DNA of 64,000 bases from Atriophallophorus winterbourni. Lineage: Eukaryota; Platyhelminthes; Trematoda; Plagiorchiida; Microphallidae. Positions 33,416 through 44,444 of the stretch are shown here, piece after piece (position 1 is the stretch's first letter; every line of letters begins with the position of its first letter). The stretch is taken from positions 16,577-80,576 of the forward strand of contig JACCGJ010013600.1 in the NCBI GenBank assembly GCA_013407085.1. The letters run 5' to 3'. The notes under the pieces were generated by a model, which was not told the DNA's origin, searched no databases, and worked only from the letters and a program-made list of their open reading frames with translations. The translations under genes were made by a program, and so were the position numbers.

Positions 33416-33904
33416 TACATGTGAATAGTGGATTTTTTCGACCCGATCTCACACGTCTATTTAAGGTAGCTTTTGATTTGGCAACGAACTGCCATTTTAA
33501 ATCTTACATCCATGGTTTGACAAAGATATTGTGTCAGAAGTGAAACATGACCAACATTTTCAATATGTAATAATATTTAATATAATAATAATATAATATT
33601 TAGTCTATGCTTTATTCAGGTACTTATTTTCAACGTGACTGGAACTTTGTTGTAGAGATATTTTTTGCTGGATTTAAAAAAACTAAAACTCACGCTTCAC
33701 GTTGAGTGTTTATTCTGTCAAAGATCAATTATTATTGATAAATGGAAATAAAATGAAACAAAATCAGTGAAAAAAATATTATACTGTCAGTGAGCAGAGC
33801 CGAATTTATGTTGCGAGAAAAAATGTTCAAATTTGTCTCTCGATTTAATGTTTCGCTTACATCCTCCTCGACTACACGAGGCAAAAGATTTCTGATTGTT
33901 TGAA
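33416..33904. other. AT-rich non-coding DNA
   Basis: Nothing recognised. Confidence 0.35.
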
Positions 33905-34486
33905 TTCATCAGAAACTCAGAAAATCAGAAACGTTTATGGTAGAAAAAGCAGTAAGCTTAACAATAACCATAGGATGACAAGGTATATGGAATATATAGA
34001 AAATATAAAATATCTTAAAAATTAATAGGGGCAGTCACATACCGCATGGTTCGTCACAAGCTCTTCGAGTTTGGGAGCGAAAACCTTAACAGATTCTGAT
34101 CGTGTGATTTCTTCAGGCAAATAGTTCCAAGTGAAACAAATTCTTAACGAAAAATAATTACCACGAATATCCAAACGAGAATGCGGAATGCTTAAAGCCT
34201 TTGAATTTGTTCGTGTTCGAGTAAGGCCATTGGGATTTAGCAAGTGTTTAAGGGGATGGTTTTCAGTATGCAGGATTTTGAATGTCAACAGGAGGTCACT
34301 ATGTACCCGTTGTTGGGCAACATCTTGTAGATTCAGTTTTAACATTCGCTTTGTGAAAGGCAAATTTCTGTACCGTGAGGCCAACTTTGTAGTACGATGA
34401 TAAATCCTGTCAAGTAGTTCGATCTCCTTCCTCAACCATGGTACCCATGCTTGAATGGAATATTCCATAACAGGACGTTTATACAT
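33905..34486 (-). mobile_element. CR1-like element, C-terminal fragment with 3' end
   Basis: Minus-strand frame 34486-34022: MEYSIQAWVPWLRKEIELLD, RIYHRTTKLASRYRNLPF, LKLNLQDVAQQRVHSDLLL, TFKILHTENHPLKHLL and FSLRICFTWNYLPEEI. This is the same region as 26620-27080, in a diverged sister lineage. After the stop comes the 3' signature (minus strand 'CCTATGGTTATTGTTAAGCT' at 33957-33976) and a TTTCTGA-type tail to 33905. Strongly 5'-truncated. Confidence 0.82.
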
Positions 34487-35730
34487 GTTAATTACCCGGG
34501 GTAGGGTTTCGGGTGTAGATCAGGTAGTGACAATAAGTTTGGTTTCCAGCAATAGCTTGAAAACCTAATTATGTTTCTCGATTTAATGTGGAAATGAAAA
34601 TGACAATATTATTACTTACAGTTTATCTTGAAGATTATAACTGCAATAAAATTAATATTGATTAATATGTTTGTAAATAAAAGGTAAAATCGCATCGGTC
34701 TACTGAACTCACACATCTGTTTCAGTGGGCCATCTGTATAAAAAAGAATTTCCAATGAGAATCAAATATTCAATTGTTATAACATTCTTATCTGGCAACA
34801 TATTATGAAATTTCAATTAATCACTATACAATTTGGTGATTGAAACTAGAAACGGTTTGTTAAAACCAGAATTATAGATTAATGATCCTGTAACTAGTAG
34901 CAATGTTTGTATTATTGAATGATAAAATTTATCATAATCCAGCTTAGAATAACAGCTTCCCAAATAAATAGGTTCATATATGGTAGAACCATGTAATGTG
35001 GAAATTTAATTCATGCGGTTGTAATAATTAACAAAACAGAACTGGATAAATCAGATGAACCGCAGAGCTTAATCTAGCGAAATATACTTCGACACGTTCG
35101 TTGAACTAGTTATGCATGCTACACAGAAACCGTAGTTGTTCAAACGCTATTAACTATATAAAAATGAAATCACATTGAGATGAAGTTTTGATTGAATTTA
35201 TATTAGAAAATGAATGAGATTTGCATGAGGAAATATTCACAAACACTTCTTCGTATTAATCACTTTGGTGACCTGACTTCGTGCAGCCGGTCGTCTCATA
35301 ATCAGCTATTGAATACCCAACTTACAAACACACCACTAAGCAGATCGTAGTTATCAAGGCAATAGAACAAAATGTTTTACTGAACCTACTATTCACAATT
35401 GATGAGTACGAACAGAATGAAACCGGTCGTGGCCTGTGTGTGTGATGGAAGTGCATGCAATTGTGCAAATATATTCCATATTTAAAATTTTGTTTGGGAA
35501 AACTTACATTGCTCCGAAAGCAAAAGCTGCAATTGTGTTAAATCATGTACGTGAAAAGCGAGCTTTAATATAAATTTAAGTTACGTAGAAAATTTTAATT
35601 TACTTTAAGATTTAATATCAAATATATGAGATAAGTAAATGCAAAACTTACGAACTGCAATGATGAATGCGAAAATGAGTATACGATTCATTTTTGTTAG
35701 TTGGAAAATGAACGTTTCGTAATAAAATAA
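34487..35730. other. AT-rich non-coding DNA
   Basis: Nothing recognised. Confidence 0.4.
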
Positions 35731-36197
35731 ACTTCCGGTGAATCATGTGAATTTATAGTGTTAATTTGTTTTTGTTGTGCAGCAGTTGTGTTCCTCAAGG
35801 GCCATTACACATTTTGGTTTACACGAAAGATATACTTCCGGTGAATCATGTGAATTTATAGTGTTAACTTGTTTTTGTTGTGCAGCAGTTGTGTTCCTCA
35901 AGAGCCATTACACTTTTTGGTTTACACGAAAGATATACTTCCGGTGAATCATGTGAATTTATAATGTTAACTTGTTTTTGTTGTGCAGCAGTTGTGTTCC
36001 TCAAGGGCCATTACACTTTTTGGTTTACACGAAAGATATACTTCCGGTAAATTATGTGAATTTATAGTGTTATCTTGTTTTTGTTGTGCAGCAGTTGTGT
36101 TCCTCAAGGGCCATTACACTTTTTGGTTTAGACGAAAGATATACTTCCGGTGAATCATGTGAATTTATAGTGTTAATTTGTTTTTGTTGTGCAGCAA
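35731..36197 (+). repeat. 103-bp tandem array containing an RT-gene fragment (4.5 units)
   Basis: 'ACTTCCGGTGAATCATGTGA' (or a one-base variant) recurs at 35731, 35834, 35937, 36040 and 36143, exactly 103 bp apart. Units differ by only a few substitutions. Each holds a segment whose translation is SCVPQGPLHFLVYTKDI, the RT motif around VPQG. Since 103 is not a multiple of 3, no long protein repeat results. The same RT piece appears singly at 37405-37460 and inverted at 42935-42985. Confidence 0.92.
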
Positions 36198-36591
36198 TAC
36201 GTTCCAAAAACAAACATTTTAATGATAGGGGCCACATTTTTCTATACGCATATCAATCTTTCAGAGAATTAGTTACCAGGTCACATATTTCTGGCAAATT
36301 CTTAACAAACAATTGTTAGCTAAAAGTCACATAAACTAATTTCTTTCTAACATAGGTACTTCGTGAATATTCCTGACGAGATACTTTAATCATTTCATGT
36401 TTATTCTATGTGATTCCATTTTTTTCAATTCATCGAATCTATCGCAATTGTATTATGTTTAAAATACCCCATGTAAATTCGGACATTCTTTATCCTATAC
36501 TGTTTAGGAGAACTTTTTATAATTGGATTACTCAGTAATATATATGTGTCTGGAAGCGAATCATATTCATCAAATTCAAACAATATTTGAA
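36198..36591. other. AT-rich non-coding DNA
   Basis: Nothing recognised. Confidence 0.3.
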
Positions 36592-36725
36592 ACTTTTATC
36601 TCAAGTTGGGTTACCCAACATTGTTTCACGACAGTTCGATAAGTATATTAATTGGTTGGGTATTTCGTGAAACAATTATTTATGCATCATGCTGATTAAC
36701 AATAAAGAACCACGAATCCCTATAA
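36592..36725 (+). repeat. Local direct repeat, first copy
   Basis: 'CATTGTTTCACGACAG', 'GTATTTCGTGAAACAATTAT' and 'TATAAGCGCAAACATT' recur at 37976-38130; a weaker third copy is near 42555-42660. Function unknown. Confidence 0.6.
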
Positions 36726-36729
36726 GCGC

Positions 36730-37605
36730 AAACATTCAATGGATTTTACCCACAGGTAGTGGTGTGTAAGGAATGGGGATGTGAGCACCACAATACATTG
36801 GTCTTTTAAATGCGCATCGAGCGATTGGCCAGAAATCGCTTGGTGCTTCTGTATTTGAACATCGATGTTCTTTATATGACCCTATATAACAGTGGCATAC
36901 AAGATTAACTTTGTTTACCGCTTTTCCTCTGTTTCAAGTCTCACTGAACCTTACTCTTTCAACCAGATGACGACAAACAGCCAGAAACCGGTAGTGGTGT
37001 GTATGGTATGGGTGTGTGAGCACCAAAATACATTGGTCTTTTATGTGCACCTCGAGCGCTTGGCTAGGTCTTATATTGCGATTCCGAATTTCAACATCAT
37101 GGTTCTTTGTAAGGACTTATATAACATTGACATAAAAGTTGAATTTTGTTTACTGCTTTTGCACTGCTTCAAGGCTCACTGAACCTGATCTTACTGTCTC
37201 CACCTAATGACAGCAAACATCCAGAAACCGGTAGTGGTTTGTTTTGGATGGGGATGTGAACACCACAATACATTGGGTCTATTTCGTTCAAATAGTTTAG
37301 TTGGGGTCGGGGTGAGTTGCAGATTCTTGGTTTGAATACAAGACCATTATTTTTGATCGAAGGAAATCGTGTTAGATTTCATAGTGTATTATTTAGCCCA
37401 GGTGTTACCAGTTGCGTTCCTCAAGGGCCATCACTCTTTTTGGTTTACACAAAAGATATACTTGAAATCGTAAACAGTTAAGTCATTTTATTTTCGTATG
37501 ACATCAAAGTTTGGAATAGCGTGCGTACCAGAGAAGATTGCCAAATTCTACAAAAATATATCAGTGCACTTCATAACTGGTCATTACGAAACTACCCAAC
37601 AATCA
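36730..37605 (-). repeat. Large inverted repeat, left arm (with ~240-bp units)
   Basis: 36730-37262 holds about two ~240-bp units in reverse orientation (junctions at about 36779, 37012 and 37251). 37263-37605 then matches the reverse complement of 42797-43110, including 'TTAGTTGGGGTCGGGGTGAG' and 'TTCTACAAAAATATATCAGT'. The second part contains a reverse-transcriptase remnant (VPQGP, YDIKVWNSVRTREDCQI). Confidence 0.7.
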
Positions 37606-37975
37606 ACATTCAAAAATGATGAAGTTTAAGCATAGGTAAATCATTAGAGTTCCCATAATCTCTGGCATTCCAGTAACCTTTACGGGTTACGATAGATAGT
37701 GTGGATTAGCACTAACTTGAAGTCTCGCGGCAGTGTTCTTCGTTAGGCTTAACGTCCTGGCGAACATTAGCCTTGATCAGCAAGATCTTCAGAAGTTTCA
37801 CACAGCAGGTACTCCAACGTATAAATACCACCAATATCAGGCCAGTCATGGAGTACGCTGTTCAAGAATGTTCCCCAAGGATGAAAATGTCATGGCTTTG
37901 CTGCAACGTGCATGTCACCGCGTAAAATATATTTGTCTAAAAAAGCGAATGATCTTCAATACATTCAAACAATAT
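37390..37975 (+). mobile_element. Decayed CR1-like RT remnant
   Basis: SCVPQGPSLFLVYTKDILEI at 37408-37466, then SYDIKVWNSVRTREDCQIL and YISALHNWSLRN (37492-37600) with several stops. The FADD catalytic pair reads SYD. Beyond 37620 only scraps (a piece like LQRACHR) remain. Confidence 0.6.
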
Positions 37976-38130
37976 TTGAAACTTTTATTTCAAGTTGGGT
38001 AACCTAACATTGTTTCACGACAGCTCGATCCGTATAGGAAATAGTTGAGTATTTCGTGAAACAATTATTTATGCATCATGTTGGTAAACAATTGAAAATC
38101 GAGGATCCCTTTAAGCGCAAACATTTCAGG
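37976..38130 (+). repeat. Local direct repeat, second copy
   Basis: Same block as 36592-36725, same orientation, with small differences. Confidence 0.6.
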
Positions 38131-38585
38131 CAAAACATGCGGAATATCAATTTAAAATGAGTCAACCACGTTAGGGTATCTTCGATCTTTGACTTTTCAT
38201 TCGATTTAGCGCGTCGAAATCTAGTTTGATGAAACATTAAGTTTGCACAAACCAGTGAATACTTAGTGTCACACACTGCAAATTCGTTTGATCTGGTAAG
38301 CAAAACGCATCTTATATTATTAAACCTAACAGGGAAAAAATCACAAATGCAAATGGTTAGACCTAGGATGTTTCAAAGGGAAATTGTTCGAAAAAAATAA
38401 GATTGTTACACAAAGACTGAACTGTGTACACGGTGTTAAATCTGACAAAACATTACCGTATGTTCGATTTATTCCGAACGTCACCAGATATTTTGGACTG
38501 GAATCTTGGTCTGCATCAAAAATATGGCTTTGAATTTACCCAATAACACAGCGTAATTTATCATTGGCATGTTTTTTACGTCTAT
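38131..38585. other. AT-rich non-coding DNA
   Basis: Nothing recognised. It forms the left flank of the RTE insertion. Confidence 0.35.
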
Positions 38586-38599
38586 AGTAAGGAGTTGAT
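38586..38599 (+). repeat. Target-site duplication of the RTE insertion, left (14 bp)
   Basis: AGTAAGGAGTTGAT, repeated exactly at 42064-42077, bracketing the element. Confidence 0.85.
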
Positions 38600-41500
38600 G
38601 GTTCCCAAGGTAGTCACAGCTGGGCGTGGTGGTGGAGATAAGATCCGTTACCTACAAAATGCTCCCATTCGGCGTGCGTCTCAAATAGCCTCTGACAACC
38701 GAAGCCCAACTCCTGGCCTGCTCGTGGTGTAACTGCTTCTACTGACAGGAGAAGGGGCGAAGGCGGGTGACTGGCGCCTCAAAGACAGTTCACTTCCGGT
38801 AGATGGAGCTTGACAGCCTGGGAGGGCGGTCTATCTAGGGGATGGAAACCCTAATTCCGAAACTCCGTTTCCTTCGAATTACACAATCACAATACTCCGC
38901 CAAGGACGGTCCCAAGCCTGTCCGCAAAAGGAGGAGGGTTAGACGCGGGGTCAACAACCCCACTCTGTAAAAACCTCAAACTGCTACTGGAACCAAAGCA
39001 ACATGCCATAACAAAATAACATCTCCATGCTTCATTCGAGAAGTAACTTCATGTGAGGTAAAAATGAAGCAGACTGGTTAAAGCCCACCGGAAGCCAGTC
39101 AGCAGATGAATCTTCTGTCGATGAAAGCAACAACGAAGATTGCCACATGGAACGTCCGTACGATGTATGAGACCGGAAAGGCTGCACAGGTCGCGAAAGA
39201 AATGCAAAGGTATGATATACAACTGCTGGGAATATGGGAAAGTAGATGGAATGGATCTGGTATGTTGGTTTTGACATCTGGGAAACGGATTATTTACTCA
39301 GGTCATAAAGATGAGAACCATAGTCATTCAGAACGCGTCGCCATTATGCTATCCCAAATAGCTGCAGGCGTTCTCATTGAATAAGAACCCGTTCACTCAC
39401 GGATAATCACAGCCAGATTTAAATACAAGGGGACAAATTTGACGGTAATTCAATGTTATGTGCCCACAAACAATGCCAGCCTTGAGTCGGAAGAAGAATT
39501 TTACGGTCGTCTGCAGTCTGTCCTTGACAAGACACTAAGCGACATATAAAGATTTTGATGAGTGACATGAACGCGAAATTGGGTCCAGACAACACAAGCA
39601 GAGAATCTGTGATGGGTGCACATGCCCTAGGTGAAATGAATGAGAACGGTTAATTTTTTGCAGATTTTTGCGCGCTCAACGATTTGAACATCTGATGCAG
39701 CATCTTTCAACACCGGAACATCCACAACTCCACCTGGACATCACCTGATGGTGTTACTGCCAATCAAATCGTTCACCTATCGATTTCACGGAAATGGAGA
39801 CATAGTCTCCTAGATACATGCGCAATGCGAGGCGCGGATGTTGCTTCAGACCACTACCTTCTAATGGCAAAAATTAAAATCAAGTTTAGAGCTTTCTACG
39901 AAACCGGCAGTCGGCCTAGTGTAAAGTATCACACGCAGAAACTAAGGTAAGAGCATACAAAAGAGATTTTCTCAATCCTAATGAAAAACAGATCCGAATC
40001 GCTCGAAAACATAACTCATGAACTCACAATAAATGTACACTGGACCGCTCTGAAAGACTGTTGGCAAGACACCTACAAGCACGTAATTGGCAGACGAGTA
40101 GAGAAAGACAAAGAGTAGATCTCGAGTGAGACTTGGACACTCATCAACTCGAGAAGGCAGCTGAAACAACAGATCCTTCGGTTTAAGGACACCAAGCAGA
40201 AAAACCAACTGATCGAACAACACGGCTCCCTAAATAAAGACGTGAAACGAAGTGCCAGAAGTGACAAGAGGCGGTTCTATGAAATGCTGGCAACGGAGGC
40301 GGAAAATGCAGCAGAAAAGATTGAACTCAACACCGTCTACAACATTACCAGAACCCGATCAGGAAGAAAAATACCTCACGGTAAAATAGAAAAGGACGGT
40401 GAAGGTAACCTTTTCAATCAGGAATCGGCGCAAAAAAAAGCGATGGATGGAGCACTTCAAGGTATTCCTGAATCCACCAGCACCTACTTAAGTCACTGAA
40501 ATCCAACCTGCAGCAAATTTTCTAGACCTAAACACCGATCCCCCCGGTCGAAATGAGATCTCTTTTGCCCTAAAATCGCTGAAGAATGGCAAAGCATCAG
40601 ATGCAGATGAGATTCCATCTGAAGCTCTGAAGGCTGATTTGGACACCTCGGCCGATATGTTACTTCCTCTGCTGCAGAAAATCTGTTCAGAAAGACGGGT
40701 CCCAAATGATGGGCAGAAAAGTCATTCGGTCAAACTTCCAAAGAAAGTGGATCTGAGGCTATGCGAAAACTGGCGAGGTTTTATGCTGCTCTCAGTCACT
40801 AGTAAAGTACTTACACGCATCATCCTTCTGCGTTTGCGCGACGCTATTGATCAAATGTTACGACCAGAGCAATCAGGCTTCAGAAAACAAAAGTCTGGTG
40901 TCGACCAAATCGCGACCCTCCGCAAAATAATTGAACAAAGCATTGAATGGCAATCGTTTCTTTGCCTGAACTTCATAGATTTTGAGAAAGCCTTTCACAG
41001 TGTGGACCGCGAATTTATATGGGAGCTTTAGCCACACTATGGGGTCCCACCGCTGTACATGAACCTCATAGAGCAGCTGTATGAATGTGCTTGCTGTCAG
41101 GTAATTCACAACGGAAGACTAACCGATCCATTTGCAGTTGAGACTGGCGTCCGACAGGGATGCTTGTTGTCCCCAATGATTTTTCTGTTGGTAATAGACT
41201 GGATAATGAAACAGACAGTAAAAGGTGAGAGGAATGGTATCGATTGGAAGGAATCCGAGCATTTGGAGGATCTGGAATACGCTGATGATGTCTGCTTGAT
41301 ATCACGTGACCCCCAACGTCTTCAGAGAAAGACCGATAGACTAGCACACTTTGCTTCATATGCAGCACTACGCGTGAATACCGAAAAAACAGAAGTCCTC
41401 CGTGTGCTAACTGATGAACATCCATTAATCACCATCAATGGTAAAACAGTTAAAGACTTCACGCAATTCGTATACCTCGACAGCCTTGTTTCAATAAGTG

Positions 41501-42063
41501 GTGGCACGGACGAAGACATAGTCGCCAAAATCGGCAAAGCAAGATACGCGTTCATAGCTTTGAAACCCAGTTGGGAGTCGAAGGTTCTATGAAAACGCAC
41601 GAAACTCCGTATATTCAGAAGCAACGTCAAATCCGTGCTACTCTATGGATCGGAAACCTGGCGAGTGACAGCGAAGTCTTCTGGCCGCTTGCAAACATTC
41701 CACAATAATTGCCTTCTTCGAATTATTGGGCTAAAATGGCCAGAAAAGATAAGGAATCAAGACCTGTGGCAGATTGCTGCTGAGGACCAGATCGCACAGC
41801 AGATCAGTAGAAGAAAGTGGAGATGGGTTGGGCACACCTTGCGGAAACCTTATGATGACACCACGCGTCATGCACTGGTATGGAACCCAATCCGGAAGAG
41901 ACGGGTGGGACGTCCAAGAATATCTTGGAAGCGCTCGTGTGAAGAGGAAATCCGCAAGTGTGGACTTTCCTGAACGACATCAAACTGGCTGCTATGGACA
42001 GATTAAACTGGATACAAGTTGCCGAGGTCCTATGTTCCTCCGTGAACTCAAGGGATTAAGTCA
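38600..42063 (+). mobile_element. RTE-like retrotransposon, essentially full length, inactive
   Basis: Leader from 38600, then the endonuclease from 39106 (TTKIATWNVRTMYETGKAAQ, LGIWESRWNGSG). The canonical Glu in that motif is kept (WES). The rest of the endonuclease (39390-39950) is frameshifted. 40242-40499 is the linker. RT runs in one frame from 40639 to 41973, broken by TAG at 41029 and TGA at 41590: RPEQSGFRKQKSGVDQIATL, FIDFEKAFHSVDRE, GVRQGCLLSPMIFLLVIDW and LEYADDVCLIS. The second Asp usual in KAFD is His here. The C-terminus has VLLYGSETW and RRKWRWVGHTLRK; after a small frameshift it ends SSVNSRD at 42059. The 3' end is 'AAGGGATTAAGTCA'. Stops and shifts show it is no longer active. 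Confidence 0.9.
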
Positions 42064-42077
42064 AGTAAGGAGTTGAT
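42064..42077 (+). repeat. Target-site duplication of the RTE insertion, right (14 bp)
   Basis: AGTAAGGAGTTGAT; see 38586. Confidence 0.85.
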
Positions 42078-42380
42078 ATAAATGTCTTTTTCAGCAGGTA
42101 TCACAGAGAGCGTGCGCGCACAAACATTGACTGATGTAATTGTACGGTTGATGCTTTCGAGATCTAGCGTCCGAATACGCATGCTGCCGATGCTTATTTG
42201 TTCTTTTTCGCACGACAAACACAACTCTAGGCACTCGAAGATTATCGTAGTTTATGACTAATATTTTTCTTACGCCTGTGAGGATTCAGGCGTCGTCATA
42301 AAATCCACGAGGCACATACACAACGTTTGAGGTTCACAGTTTCAGAGCCCATCCATCATGTTTTCATATAATTCGTATTC
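42078..42380. other. Right flank of the RTE insertion, nothing recognised
   Basis: No gene or repeat seen. Confidence 0.3.
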
Positions 42381-42528
42381 CTAAATTGGAAATTTTGTTT
42401 TTTTGTAATTTGTAATATTCTAATTTCTGATGAAGATCATTGGCTTGTACTCATACATATACATATATATGATCTTCCTTAGAGATTAGAAGATTACAAA
42501 TTACAGAATAACAAAATTTCCAATTCAG
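42381..42528. mobile_element. Hairpin/MITE-like sequence with 60-bp inverted arms
   Basis: 42381-42440 and 42469-42528 are inverted copies (roughly nine of ten bases pair) around a 28-nt spacer. Outer ends are CTAAATTGGAAATTTTG and its complement. No coding content and no clear target-site duplication. Confidence 0.65.
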
Positions 42529-42796
42529 AAACGACCTAATCTTTTGTTATAGTGATTTGGTTCACGACATCTCGATTCGTATAAAAGTTGGTTAGATAGT
42601 TTTTGAAAGATTGGATTCTGACTTATGTTGGTTAACAATTAAGAATCAGGGATCACTTTTGAATGAGTCGATCATCTCCACATATTTTCTTAGCACACAG
42701 ATGGATCAAATTAACAACGTGTCAGTGATGGTTTGCTGTATAAAGAAATGCGCATACGTAAATCCGTCCTACGTCCGTCGTACGACTTATGTCTGA
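42529..42796. other. Spacer with weak copy of the local direct repeat
   Basis: 42555-42660 resembles 36592-36725 in diverged form. Confidence 0.3.
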
Positions 42797-43655
42797 TAGT
42801 TGCGTAAGAACCAGTTATAAAGTGCACTGATATATTTTTGTAGAATTTGGCAATCTTCTGTGGTGCGCACGCTATTCCGAACTTTGATGTCATACGAAAA
42901 TAAAATGACTTAACTGCTTACGATTTCAAGTATATCTTTCGCGTAAACCAGAAACAGTGATGGCCACTTGAGGAACGCAAATTGTAACACCTGGGCTGGA
43001 TAATACACCATGAACTATAACACTGAATTCTCTACCAAACAAATGATCTTGTATTCAAACCAAGAATCTGCAACTCACCCCGACCCCAACTAAACTATTT
43101 GAATGAAATAGACCCAATGTATTGTGGTGCTCACATCCCCATCAAAAAAACACCATTATCAGTTTTTAGATGTTTGTCGTCATCAGGTGGAGACAGTAAG
43201 AACAGGTTCAGTGAGCCTTGAAGCAGTGGAAATGCAGTAAAAAAGTTCAACTTTTATGCCACTGTTTTATAAGGCCTTTCAATGAAACGTGATGTTGAAA
43301 TACAGAATCTTAAAGTGATTCCTGGCCAAGCGCTCGAGGCGCACATAAAAGACCAATGTATTGTCGTGCTCACACACCCATATCATACACACCACTACCG
43401 GTTTCTGGCTGTTTGTCGTCATCAGGTTGAGAGAGTGAGATAAGTTTCAGTAAGCCTTGAAACAGTGGAAAAGCGGTCAACAAAGTTAATCTTGTATGCC
43501 ACTGTTATATAGGGTCATACAAAGTACATCGATGTTCAAATACACAAGCACCAAGCGATTTCTGGCAAAGCGCTCGCGGCGCATATAAAATACCAATGTA
43601 ATGTGGTGCTAACATCCTCAACCCATACACAACATTACTGGTAGGTAAATGTGAC
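42797..43655 (+). repeat. Large inverted repeat, right arm (with ~240-bp units)
   Basis: 42797-43110 is the reverse complement of 37263-37605. 43111-43655 carries about two ~240-bp units in forward orientation (junctions GTGCTCACAT at 43125, a variant at 43370 and another at 43606). Confidence 0.7.
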
Positions 43656-44007
43656 AGTACTTTAGCCCCGGATTCGATAGCATTATAAAATAATAAAATA
43701 TTCCAGGTAACTTCTGTCTTTGTTCGTTGCAGAGCTAAATCCTTGCACGGTGCCAGTACTGCTAAAGTCGAAGCAGAAAATAAAATGACCAGTTTTGAGT
43801 TCAGCATTCGACGTTTGAAGGAAATATTGGTAAATCTTTGAGTACGCAATTTATCAATGATGTAGACCATCACATCAAAACAACAATTTTGGAGCCACCA
43901 CTGAATGAGTAAGGCTATTAGTTTGCCAAAAAAGAAGGCCGAACTCGTGAGGTCGTAATAAAAAAAAAAGAAAACGCACGTAACCCGATGCTGTTAGACG
44001 TCGCCAA
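43656..44007. other. Flank of the LTR element, nothing recognised
   Basis: Contains an A-rich run (43962-43972). No supported gene. Confidence 0.3.
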
Positions 44008-44365
44008 TGTTGCTTTTTTCTGTTCCGTCAATGTCGCCTTCCACACTGTTTTTCTGACCTGTCATTATCATATTGCTTTACGGACCCTTTTGCTTATTTT
44101 GACCTTGATTTACTGCGCACAATTTGTCGTAATCTCGATTGCGTGGGACGGTCGTACATTTGAACCTGATTTGATTTTGACTCGTGTACGTAACTTGGTA
44201 CGTACACGCTCTTTAACCCAATAATTGAGGTATGTTTTTCAGTTATTTTGATTGCCTCAATATAGTACCGCTTTTGTTGACAAATCCTCGTTGGTTCTGA
44301 AATACCTGGGATTTTGCGCGTAACTCCATATTGGGGAATTCTTTGATTCTCAATAAGAATCAACA
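44008..44365 (+). repeat. 5' LTR
   Basis: Begins TGTTGCTT. Contains a perfect 10-bp inverted repeat (44183-44192 and 44199-44208, loop ACTTGG), also kept in the 3' LTR. Ends near ATCAACA. Confidence 0.7.
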
Positions 44366-44444
44366 GTACTCAATTAATACTACATAGTGCTCAATTAATT
44401 CGGAGTGTTCATCCGTCTTCGTAAATTTCGATTCGACATTTTGA

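Noticed and set aside
35731..36197. CRISPR-like or protein-repeat interpretation of the 103-bp array
   Set aside because: Units are uniform along their length, and 103 bp is not a multiple of three, so neither spacers nor a repeat protein exist.
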